39,802 nucleotides of DNA from a virus, in the IMG/VR virus record IMGVR_UViG_3300037882_002393, positions 1 to 39,802 of that record. One strand, given 5' to 3'. The position numbers were made by a program, and so were the translations under genes. Under the pieces are notes generated by a model that was given only the letters and a program-made list of their open reading frames with translations, did not search any database and had not been told where the DNA came from. The number at the start of each line of letters is the position of its first letter. The stretch's first letter is position 1. Below are positions 33,737-39,802 of this stretch, one piece after another.

Positions 33737-35156
33737 TCATGTTACCTTGTTGCATATCTACCGCAATGGCGGTGGTTTGTTCATTCACACTTGATGGTTC
33801 AAAATCCTTAGGGATAGCACCCGTATGCTTTGCTAGTTTGATAAAATCATTTGAACTAACAATATTTGCGTCAAGTAATTTCATCAATAGTTGTGTCTGG
33901 TTTGCGTCTACAACAGAAGCGTCTACGGCGTTATCTAGCTCTATAGCGTGTTTTTCTTTTATAAATTTAACACCATATTTTTCATATGTCAACTCTAAAA
34001 TTTTATTTAAATAAGTTTCTAAAGTTTTTAGGTAACCAATAAAAGGGCTAATTGAAAGCATTAGACTATTTTGGACGGAAGCAGCCGTCTCACGGTCTGG
34101 TCTTTGTCCAGTAACGCTCAACCCATAAGATAGCATCTTACCTTTCAATTCGCTCAAATGCCTCTCTGGGTGGGTAAGTGCGTTACCATGTAATTCTATG
34201 TATTCAGGCTTGACTGAACTAGCCGTTATGCCTCTTGGAGTCAATGTATCGTTTTTAAATAATTCTTTTATTTCATCTTCGTCAATTGTTTGGACGTGTA
34301 GCATAGGCGTACAAGCAACGCTTAGAATATTGACATAACAAGATAGCGTTCTTGTATATTGTATATTCAGTCTCGCTAATTCTAAATATGGCACAATTGA
34401 CGATAGGTGATCCCGTTTTTGTACATAGCATTCAAATACTTGAACGTACCCGTCATAAACATACTTTGTTCCCTTAAATTCTTCTTCATCATATAGATTT
34501 AAATAAGTTTTACCGTCAATGGTCTCAAAAAAATGATAATAATTTACTGTTTTTTCCTCAATTCTATCACTATAGTCCACCATAGGGGTTTGGTAAACAA
34601 AAGACGTGACCCTTCCTAGAGTATCCTTCCTCATATTATAAATACGTTTTGTAGAAACATAATCCCATATAACTGTATTCTCAGATTTCAAATTCACCAG
34701 ATGAACCGTTACCATGCCCCTCAAAATAAAATCCATAACAAGAGAAGCTATAAATGCTTCTAAATCCAACCCTTGCCCGTTGACATCTTTATAAAATTTT
34801 TCTAATTTCTTAGGCGGTTCAGGTATCTTAAATCCTTTAGAATAAACCCTTGAAAATAAAAAGTCTATTGTCTGCATGAAATAGTCTTCATGGTTAGTAA
34901 TGGATAGCCTTGCCACATATGCGGGCGGACTCTCCCTATGAATAGGGGGTAAAATATATTGCCATATAAATGGTATCTCATTAACTCTGTAGAAAGACGG
35001 GCAGTGGGGGTCTGTTTTATCTAAAGTAAATTGACAGTAATAATTGGGCGTGGGTGATTGTGACGCTTCTATGAGGGCATCTATATCAACGTACATTTTT
35101 TGCATACGCTCAATATTTTTATTCTTAAAATTTTTTGGATGATCCATAGTTTCCAA
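33714..35156 (-). CDS. portal protein
   Basis: A 480-residue portal of the DUF4055-like type, forming the dodecameric ring through which DNA is packaged. Visible traits: the RESPPAYVARLSIT-like entry region, the middle segment with RRIYNMRKD-like wing and DGYVQVFECYV, followed by the long stem helix zone LELARLNIQYTRTLSCYVNILSVACTPML, and the later ERHLSELKGKMLSYGLS..., typical of this family. It follows TerL and precedes the lysozyme and scaffold genes. The C-terminal tail (QGNMNETNNKP) is hydrophilic and disordered and overlaps the lysozyme start. Confidence 0.85.
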   Translation of the reverse strand: METMDHPKNFKNKNIERMQKMYVDIDALIEASQSPTPNYYCQFTLDKTDPHCPSFYRVNEIPFIWQYILPPIHRESPPAYVARLSITNHEDYFMQTIDFLFSRVYSKGFKIPEPPKKLEKFYKDVNGQGLDLEAFIASLVMDFILRGMVTVHLVNLKSENTVIWDYVSTKRIYNMRKDTLGRVTSFVYQTPMVDYSDRIEEKTVNYYHFFETIDGKTYLNLYDEEEFKGTKYVYDGYVQVFECYVQKRDHLSSIVPYLELARLNIQYTRTLSCYVNILSVACTPMLHVQTIDEDEIKELFKNDTLTPRGITASSVKPEYIELHGNALTHPERHLSELKGKMLSYGLSVTGQRPDRETAASVQNSLMLSISPFIGYLKTLETYLNKILELTYEKYGVKFIKEKHAIELDNAVDASVVDANQTQLLMKLLDANIVSSNDFIKLAKHTGAIPKDFEPSSVNEQTTAIAVDMQQGNMNETNNKP

Positions 35157-35167
35157 CTATACAAGGT

Positions 35168-35326
35168 TTATCGATGCTTTTCAAGCTGTTTTTGGATGGT
35201 TCCCAGTGTTTCTACAAAATTATCGGTTTTTTCTTTTATGAGCGTCACATTTGAGCCGATGAGGATCAAATTTAACATGATGGAAAGTAGAGCTAAAAGA
35301 ATAAATATTTCTTCAAGAATTTTCAT
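35168..35326 (-). CDS. 52-aa membrane protein between TerL and portal
   Basis: ATG 35326 to TAA 35168-35170 gives 52 residues: a short polar start (MKILEE), one hydrophobic helix of about 20 residues (IFILLALLSIMLNLILIGSN), then a charged helical tail ending LEKHR. AGGTAG is six bases upstream of the ATG. It ends 11 bases before the portal start, so a packed reading frame is exactly what the gap needs. The design, one N-terminal anchor and a cytoplasmic or periplasmic coil, resembles small spanin-like or holin-like phage proteins, but no family is recognised. Confidence 0.65.
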   Translation of the reverse strand: MKILEEIFILLALLSIMLNLILIGSNVTLIKEKTDNFVETLGTIQKQLEKHR

Positions 35327-35349
35327 TATGAGCTACCTATATGTTTATT

Positions 35350-35400
35350 GGGACGTAGGCTATGTTACAACAGGAGGTTTGAGGAGATGACCTGCGTCCC
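35350..35400. other. long hairpin between TerL and the small membrane gene
   Basis: GGGACGTAGG (35350-35359) and CCTGCGTCCC (35391-35400) pair over ten positions with a single T-G wobble in plus-strand RNA (a C-A mismatch in minus-strand RNA), around a 31-base loop. On the minus strand the loop contains TCATCTCCTCAAACCTCCTG, i.e. two anti-Shine-Dalgarno runs; TCATCTCCT is also present in the candidate small RNA at 17515-17586. It would be the 5' leader of a transcript from the candidate promoter at 35402-35429. Confidence 0.55.
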
Positions 35401-35401
35401 T

Positions 35402-35429
35402 TTAATATTAAAAGCAATTTCTATGCCAA
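35402..35429 (-). promoter_or_regulatory. weak candidate promoter near the end of TerL
   Basis: On the minus strand TTGGCA (35424-35429), 16 bases, TATTAA (35402-35407), just after the TerL stop at 35433. The -35 matches five and the -10 four of six. It would start transcripts at the 35350-35400 hairpin, before the small membrane gene and the portal. Confidence 0.35.
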
Positions 35430-35432
35430 GTC

Positions 35433-36995
35433 TCAAAAAGTTCTGTAGTGATTTTTAATATCGGACATATACCCTTCGTCAATCGTTGCGATTTTTTGAC
35501 TTGTTAGAAAATAACGTATCGCATCAGGTATGTGATCTTCAACATGAGTGGTTAGACAGTCATCGGGGTTTTTTTCGTCTTTTTGTAACTCTCTTAATGT
35601 TCGTATAGAATGGCTACAAACATTAAATATACGATAACAAGGATGTACCCTGTAACTATGGTGAGCCTCTTTAGCTGCTTTAAGATAAGTTAATAAAAAG
35701 CCCCATCCTGTTATCCTCGAACCCTTCCCTTTATAAGCCTTAACAAAAGTAGCCTTATAAGGTTTAAGCATCGCATTCAAACTTTTCTCTTTTAGATCAG
35801 GATTATGCGTAAATAAATTCAGATCAGCCGCTCCGGGACGAACTTCTCTGCGAAGGATATTTTTCTCAATATGATGAATGCCTTTACCTATTTCTGGCAT
35901 AGATAAGCCCAAACCCTTCATGGTGTTAGAAGGATCGCAGCCATACCATTCATAAATTAAAAATACATCACCCGGTATCGTATGTACAATCTCACGGTCA
36001 TTCCCGTTTTGCCATACATAAGGAGTACCATCAGATACTGCATGCCATAAAATTGCAAAAGGGGAACTTTGCCCGTAATCCATAGACCTATAAATCTTCC
36101 AAGATTCTGGGACGTAAAACGGATCAATCATAACATTATCTGTTATATAATCCCCAAACATCGTATCGTCCACAGTCCCCCAAACGTTTTTAACCCAAGC
36201 ATTTGCTTTGTCTCTATCTGATTGTGTCGCAAATAATAAACGCTCGTCATATGCAGACGATGCCGCCTTCAAAACGGTATTCTCATCCCTCAACAGCTCT
36301 ACGTTCATAACACTCAACTCTTTAAGTTGCACTTCACCTTCCGTGACGTGATTAAATTTAGGATAAAAAATTTCATTCTGCATCTGGGGCAGTTGAAACA
36401 TACGATTTACCCAATTTTTACCCTCTCCAGTAGCATTAGATGTTGCAATAAGAACCGTTGGTACATCAGGATGTACAGTCCTTTGAGCCGATAAGATAGC
36501 TTGTAAAAATTCAGGAGATGGAAAAAGGGTCAACTCGTCTAAAACCGCAAAAGGTACTTGTGATCCTGTAGGAGACATATCCCCATCTTTAGTCTCCGAT
36601 ATTTTATATTTTAAAGTCTCACCAGTCGAAAACGTCCATTCTTTTTGTGTTTTATTAAAGGTTGCGTCTTTAAATAATTTAGGTATAAGCCTATGACTCT
36701 CCAAGATAAGTGATGCTAAATCGCCGCTAAACCTTCGATAAAATTCCCCATTCCAAAAATTACCAAGCCCCGTCCCCACAAACATTAAAAATGCCATAAG
36801 AGCAGTAAATGATTTACCACCACCCCTATTACCGTTTAAAAATATAATACCCGGTCTATCTCTTTTTTCTACAAGTAGGCTTTGCAGAACAAGCATTTGT
36901 GTGTAAGATGGTGTTATTATCGTAGCCATCTGTCCTATGTGAGACTTAGCGGTATTAAAATCACAATGTATTTGTTCATTAAAATTAAGAGCCAT
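35433..36995 (-). CDS. terL: terminase large subunit
   Basis: A 520-residue packaging motor. ATPase: Walker A GNRGGGKS (residues 55-62), Walker B FAVLDEL with Asp153-Glu154, and a coupling motif IATSNATG. Nuclease: Asp306 in RSMDYGQSSPF, a second acidic site in the GAADLN region, and the closing HVEDHIPDAIRYF acid. All key residues appear intact. It overlaps the end of the upstream small-terminase-like gene by 11 bases and is followed by the hairpin region and portal operon. Which packaging mode it uses (pac or cos) cannot be told from this alone. Confidence 0.95.
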   Translation of the reverse strand: MALNFNEQIHCDFNTAKSHIGQMATIITPSYTQMLVLQSLLVEKRDRPGIIFLNGNRGGGKSFTALMAFLMFVGTGLGNFWNGEFYRRFSGDLASLILESHRLIPKLFKDATFNKTQKEWTFSTGETLKYKISETKDGDMSPTGSQVPFAVLDELTLFPSPEFLQAILSAQRTVHPDVPTVLIATSNATGEGKNWVNRMFQLPQMQNEIFYPKFNHVTEGEVQLKELSVMNVELLRDENTVLKAASSAYDERLLFATQSDRDKANAWVKNVWGTVDDTMFGDYITDNVMIDPFYVPESWKIYRSMDYGQSSPFAILWHAVSDGTPYVWQNGNDREIVHTIPGDVFLIYEWYGCDPSNTMKGLGLSMPEIGKGIHHIEKNILRREVRPGAADLNLFTHNPDLKEKSLNAMLKPYKATFVKAYKGKGSRITGWGFLLTYLKAAKEAHHSYRVHPCYRIFNVCSHSIRTLRELQKDEKNPDDCLTTHVEDHIPDAIRYFLTSQKIATIDEGYMSDIKNHYRTF

Positions 36996-37599
36996 CGCCC
37001 ACGTCCTCTACTGTATCTACAGGAGGATTCTCGACTTTACCACCACCCATAGCTTTTAAGCCCGCACGAATGCTATTAATTCCATCTTGTGGTTTCTCAA
37101 TCAATATAACAGATGACGTATTTACATCTTTTTTCTCTATTTCATGGTGTTTTTTAGCTACCATCTCCGTACTTATTTCATTGTAAATCTCTGGCTTACG
37201 ATGTTTAAGAGTGGTAAGCGTTGCTGCTAAATTAAATTTACGTACAGTAGAATATGCGGCACCTATCGTGCCATCGGCATTTATGATAGGTATGGGGTTA
37301 CCTTTTTTATCCAATAAGAGTTCTTTTGTTCCCCTCATGGCGACCTGTATTAAAGCGTCTTCGGCGACATCCACGCGAGAATTTATAACTCTTTCCAATT
37401 TTTCCCTGAAATCTTTATACTCGGGGTCTCTTAAGTACTCATTAATTTCAAAATAAGGTATTCCTAGTTCTTTAGCGGCGAGTTCTCTTGGTAAGTCTGG
37501 GTCTTCAATCATCAAACTTAAGAATTTCTCTAGAATCCATTCGGCTTTCCGAACGGATTTATAGCTACCATCATCATACTCTATATCTATGATATTCAT
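36985..37599 (-). CDS. putative small terminase subunit
   Basis: A 204-residue protein directly upstream of terL. Near residue 38 it has a helix-turn-helix-like stretch (LAAKELGIPYFEINEYLRD), followed by a long helical central part with EYKDFREKLERVINSRVDVAEDALIQ and an acidic C-terminus, as expected of TerS (N-terminal DNA-binding domain, central oligomerisation core, C-terminal terL contact). Position, length and build support the role; I did not see a clear family signature. Confidence 0.7.
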   Translation of the reverse strand: MNIIDIEYDDGSYKSVRKAEWILEKFLSLMIEDPDLPRELAAKELGIPYFEINEYLRDPEYKDFREKLERVINSRVDVAEDALIQVAMRGTKELLLDKKGNPIPIINADGTIGAAYSTVRKFNLAATLTTLKHRKPEIYNEISTEMVAKKHHEIEKKDVNTSSVILIEKPQDGINSIRAGLKAMGGGKVENPPVDTVEDVGDGS

Positions 37600-37600
37600 A

Positions 37601-38047
37601 TTACCCTAAAGCCCTCACAACGGCATTCGAGTTTGATCTTATTTTTTCATTTGGTAATAGGTAATCTTTATAATATAAAAATATTCTTAAGGCGTAGCAT
37701 GCCTCTTTAAAAAGACGGGTTGTAGAAATAACTCTATTGCACCTTAGTCGGTCTACTCCATTCATTCCGGGTTCTGCCTCTGACATACCCATCGCTTTTT
37801 CTAGGTTTTTAAAAGCAGAATCAAAATCTTTTGAAAATTGGGACTCTATTTCCCAATTTGACGCACCTTTATCGTATTGAAACTTTTGACCTCTAAACTT
37901 ATCTCCGGTATCTCGTCTCAAAGCAACAAAGCATTCTATTTCGTCATTAGAATTTTTGTACCAATGAACAAAAAGGTCTTCTGGGTCTCTAGGTCGTAAT
38001 GGTGGGTGGTTATCTCCATTTAATAGGACGGCTGTCTGTGTCTTCAT
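37601..38047 (-). CDS. hypothetical protein upstream of terS
   Basis: A 148-residue protein with no known motif. It stands first in the terminase operon behind the promoter 38086-38114 and ends next to the terS start. The sequence is mixed alpha/beta, with three cysteines and an aromatic core stretch YALRIFLYYKDYLLP. Being the first gene of a packaging operon it may serve in packaging or its control, but nothing in the sequence proves it. Confidence 0.65.
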   Translation of the reverse strand: MKTQTAVLLNGDNHPPLRPRDPEDLFVHWYKNSNDEIECFVALRRDTGDKFRGQKFQYDKGASNWEIESQFSKDFDSAFKNLEKAMGMSEAEPGMNGVDRLRCNRVISTTRLFKEACYALRIFLYYKDYLLPNEKIRSNSNAVVRALG

Positions 38048-38085
38048 GTTATGTTTGACCTTATTAATGTAGGTTTAATACTTGA

Positions 38086-38114
38086 ATACTACACTAAACC
38101 ATAATAAATGTCAA
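38086..38114 (-). promoter_or_regulatory. sigma-70-like promoter of the terminase operon
   Basis: On the minus strand TTGACA (38109-38114), 17 bases, TAGTAT (38086-38091); perfect -35, -10 four of six. It lies between the outer-membrane protein stop (38126) and the ATG at 38047. GGTTTA (38072-38077) and TAAACC (38095-38100) flank the -10 and could be an operator, since similar halves occur in the capsid-downstream hairpin. Confidence 0.65.
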
Positions 38115-38125
38115 ACTACCAACGT

Positions 38126-38854
38126 TTAAAACTCAAATTTTGTTGTCAATAAAGCTACAATATCACCTTTATTGTTTGCAGACCCTATTAAAACTTTAGG
38201 TTCTAATTTTATGGTGACATCCTCTGCTTTTATTTTAAAGTATAGTCCGCCACCAGTATAATAACCGTTGTTTGTTATATCATAATAATTTTCACCAACT
38301 ACATCTGTTGTAAAAATATCGTCTTGGTATATAGGGTACTTTATCTGATTATTAACGAAATAAACAGTATCTGCATGACTATCTGTTATGGGTTCGGTAC
38401 CGCCAATATTCGTAACAAATACGAAATCACCTACGCCCCATTGTAATAACATTTCAGCCGTTACATATTGATTATTATCATTGAAATCTTTTGTATAACC
38501 CACTCTTATGGCTGATATGGGGATTAGTGTATTCTGTTCTTCATTGAGTTGTATGGTTGTCCTAAAACGGATATTTGAAAATTCGGGCTTCTGATTGTTC
38601 TTGTCCTGAGCGTCTGTTGCTACATCAAAGCCCAACCAATTACTGATACCAACCCCCAGTTCTGTTTTTGATTTAAGAACTGTACTTTTATTTTGTTCAT
38701 ACTTAAAACCAGAATCCTCTTTTATGGTAAGTCTGTCTTTTTCTACATTTGGACTGGACACCGTCTGTGCTTTTACCGCCGAAAAAGTAGATAAAAATAA
38801 TAACATTGCCAATAAAAGCGATAACATCAGTAACGATTTTTGCATTTTAGTCAT
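38126..38854 (-). CDS. phage-encoded outer-membrane beta-barrel candidate
   Basis: A 242-residue secreted protein. The first 29 residues are a Sec signal peptide (basic start, long Leu-rich core LLMLSLLLAMLLFLSTF, cleavage after AVKA before Gln30). The mature part of about 213 residues shows alternating hydrophobic/polar strands, aromatic belts and polar loops and ends in ...TTKFEF, a terminal Phe of the kind that signals outer-membrane insertion in Gram-negative bacteria. No lipoprotein Cys and no enzyme motif. The start is ATG 38854 behind AAGGAG. A phage that places a barrel in the host outer membrane may mask its own receptor (superinfection exclusion) or change permeability; both are inference. 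Confidence 0.7.
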   Translation of the reverse strand: MTKMQKSLLMLSLLLAMLLFLSTFSAVKAQTVSSPNVEKDRLTIKEDSGFKYEQNKSTVLKSKTELGVGISNWLGFDVATDAQDKNNQKPEFSNIRFRTTIQLNEEQNTLIPISAIRVGYTKDFNDNNQYVTAEMLLQWGVGDFVFVTNIGGTEPITDSHADTVYFVNNQIKYPIYQDDIFTTDVVGENYYDITNNGYYTGGGLYFKIKAEDVTIKLEPKVLIGSANNKGDIVALLTTKFEF

Positions 38855-38896
38855 AGGGTACTCCTTAAATTTATTTAGGTTTTATTAAAGGTCGAA

Positions 38897-39610
38897 TCAC
38901 CAACCCGGTTCTCGCATAAAACGATAAATATTCGCTTTTGCTAATTTAGATCGAACAACATCGTTTATATCGAACTGAACAATATGCTCCATCGAGTTTC
39001 TATCTCTCTTTACCATATTTATGTACTCTTCAAATGGACATATATTAACTTTACTCATTGAATCAGAGAAGTTTTTCTGATCGGTACTCCCTAAAAGAAC
39101 CATAGTACTGTTCTCACCTATCCTCGTAACAATCATTTTAAGAATAGGTCTGGATAGGGATTGACATTCGTCAATTATAATAATAGAATCAGAATAAGTT
39201 TGTCCTTGAATATACTCAACTGCTTCAACCTCTATCATATTCCCACGCTCCATCCATTGAGATACTTCTGCATGAGATTTTCTTGTAAAGTAACAGACAT
39301 AACTGACAATATGGGACACGAGTTCTAGCATCTTTTCCTGTTTACTACCGGGAGTGAACCCCAAAGACTGTGACCTTATTTCTGTTTTAGGACGTACAAC
39401 CACTAACTTTTTAAATTCTTTATTTTTGATACGTTCTAGGGCAGCTCCTACAGCTAGAAAGGTCTTACCAGTTCCAGCAAACCCCTCCCCTATAACGAGT
39501 CGTTCTTTTTCTTTGTTTTTTGGTTTCAAAGCCGTTAAGAACAATTTCTGATTTTCAGTTTTAGGTGAAAATGGCGTAATTGTTATATTTTTTAAGAAAT
39601 CTTTTTCCAT
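38897..39610 (-). CDS. phoH: PhoH-like ATPase
   Basis: A 237-residue ATPase of the PhoH family. Walker A is GFAGTGKT (43-50), Walker B IIIIDECQS with Asp147-Glu148, plus the family's VVRPKTE and LGFTPGSKQEKM segments and the GSTDQ-like sensor region. PhoH-like proteins are widespread in phage genomes, commonly outside tail and head modules; the cellular PhoH proteins are linked to RNA metabolism, and the phage role is unclear. The ATG follows AAAGGAG by four to five bases. It is the first gene after the transposon right end and thus may open the minus-strand block. Confidence 0.9.
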   Translation of the reverse strand: MEKDFLKNITITPFSPKTENQKLFLTALKPKNKEKERLVIGEGFAGTGKTFLAVGAALERIKNKEFKKLVVVRPKTEIRSQSLGFTPGSKQEKMLELVSHIVSYVCYFTRKSHAEVSQWMERGNMIEVEAVEYIQGQTYSDSIIIIDECQSLSRPILKMIVTRIGENSTMVLLGSTDQKNFSDSMSKVNICPFEEYINMVKRDRNSMEHIVQFDINDVVRSKLAKANIYRFMREPGW

Positions 39611-39633
39611 ATAGCTCCTTTAAGGGACAGTTA

Positions 39634-39662
39634 AGATTAACACATTCTAGTAGGTAATTCAA
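39634..39662 (-). promoter_or_regulatory. weak candidate promoter upstream of phoH
   Basis: On the minus strand TTGAAT (39657-39662), 17 bases, TAATCT (39634-39639). Four of six and three of six matches only. The -35 is also the left arm of ATTCAA (39657-39662)/TTGAAT (39671-39676), an inverted repeat that directly touches the transposon right end at 39677. Confidence 0.3.
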
Positions 39663-39676
39663 TAAATATGTTGAAT

Positions 39677-39715
39677 GTGAGCTACCCATCACCTAAAGGT
39701 GGTGGGCTTCAAGAC
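39677..39715 (-). mobile_element. IS200/IS605-type right end with hairpin
   Basis: Read on the minus strand it goes CTTGAAGCCC, ACCACC, TTTA, GGTGATGGG, TAGCTCAC and ends at 39677. CCCACCACC and GGTGATGGG form a long stem (one C-A mismatch) around TTTA, the recognised right-end hairpin of TnpB-carrying IS200/IS605 elements, ending in TCAC. It overlaps the 3' end of the tnpB-like frame, as those right ends do, and would form the 3' scaffold of the omega RNA. The last 26 bases have an exact inverted copy at 2027-2052. Confidence 0.85.
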
Positions 39716-39802
39716 CTATGTCTATCTCTTTTCCTGCTTCACCGATGACTGCTTGGTTTAAGGTTTCCCTTAAGCCTAGTCTTACATTATCTCCACAGGC
39801 TA
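39693..39802 (-). CDS. tnpB: TnpB-like protein, C-terminal fragment (edge)
   Basis: The minus-strand frame enters from the right edge and codes for 35 residues, beginning ACGDNVRLGLRETLN and ending GLEAHHL, before the TAG at 39693-39695, which lies in the right-end hairpin. An ACGD.VRP/L-type segment after the zinc finger, with the stop inside the terminal hairpin, is the normal ending of TnpB, the RNA-guided nuclease of IS200/IS605 elements. The catalytic RuvC and zinc-finger parts are outside the window, so intactness cannot be judged. A tnpA gene is not visible. Confidence 0.75.
   Translation of the reverse strand, partial: ACGDNVRLGLRETLNQAVIGEAGKEIDIGLEAHHL

Noticed and set aside
33714-33990. 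TTGACA with TAAATT inside the portal gene as a lysozyme promoter
   Set aside because: The -10 is poor and it lies within a coding region far from the lysozyme start; by chance in AT-rich DNA.
35100-35390. 96-aa plus-strand frame between portal and terL
   Set aside because: Overlaps the portal start and the 52-aa membrane gene antisense; no ribosome site; the minus-strand frame explains the hydrophobic pattern better.
35386-35460. Plus-strand ATG after GAGGAG as a small gene
   Set aside because: The ATG follows the ribosome site without any spacer, the frame is about 23 codons and runs into terL antisense.
2027-39702. Inverted 26-mers as ends of one 37.6-kb invertible or transposable unit
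   Set aside because: Only the right copy has a tnpB; both have right-end character, neither left-end; a unit with two right ends cannot move by the IS605 mechanism, and the block between is normal phage genome.
1-39802. Window as a closed circular genome
   Set aside because: Joining the right edge to the left edge would run the minus-strand tnpB into the EPKV repeat array in the reverse sense; no overlap between the ends is visible.

Overview
The window is a large part of the genome of an AT-rich, tailed, double-stranded DNA phage of siphovirus type: it has a lambda-like tail tube, a tape measure, a frameshifted tail chaperone and no contractile sheath gene. The host is most likely Gram-negative. 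A phage gene at 38126-38854 encodes a signal peptide followed by what looks like an outer-membrane beta-barrel ending in Phe, and the tail-tip genes belong to families typical of proteobacterial siphophages and gene transfer agents. Genes carry Shine-Dalgarno sites of the AAAGGAG type. Both edges cut genes: an EPKV-repeat protein on the left and a TnpB-like transposon protein on the right. I see no integrase, repressor, tRNA or CRISPR array.

Layout. (1) 1-7509, plus strand: a compact replication/recombination module with a repeat-bearing protein, a DUF2800 nuclease-like protein, a DUF2815 protein, a small coiled-coil protein, family A DNA polymerase with a 3'-5' exonuclease domain, and an SNF2-type helicase. 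(2) 7486-10306, minus strand: an accessory block at the far end of the late transcription unit, with VRR-NUC nuclease, DarG-like macrodomain, DUF4326, a possible 18-aa peptide, an adenine DNA methyltransferase, an unknown protein and dihydrofolate reductase. (3) 10348-17469: tail tip and fibre-like genes plus a small membrane protein. (4) 17618-20908: a B12-dependent ribonucleotide reductase inserted between the tape measure and tail-tip genes. (5) 21033-29954: tape measure, gp10-like protein, tail chaperones G and GT (-1 frameshift), tail tube, tail terminator and head-tail connectors. (6) 29978-38047: head module with capsid, scaffold, GH24 lysozyme, portal, a 52-aa membrane protein, and large and putative small terminase. 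(7) 38126-39610: putative outer-membrane protein and PhoH ATPase. (8) 39677-39802: the 3' end of a tnpB gene with its IS200/IS605-type right end.

The two transcription blocks converge and overlap at 7486-7509. The minus-strand block contains a series of sigma-70-like promoters (TTGACA/TTGACT with 17- or 18-base spacers) placed exactly at gene junctions, in two cases with the upstream gene's TGA stop codon inside the -35 box. Several lie next to perfect inverted repeats. One of them, at 17593-17621, drives what looks like a free-standing small RNA of about 70 nt ending in a Rho-independent terminator and carrying an anti-Shine-Dalgarno stretch.

Points most worth following up: the orphan copy of the TnpB right end inside the replication operon; the candidate small RNA and the similar motif at 35350-35400; the DarG-like macrodomain with DUF4326 (possible counter-defence); the phage-borne outer-membrane protein; the lysozyme occupying the usual protease position in the head module; and the clear A AAA AAA G tail-chaperone frameshift. 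All identifications were made by reading motifs and gene order; no database search was run.
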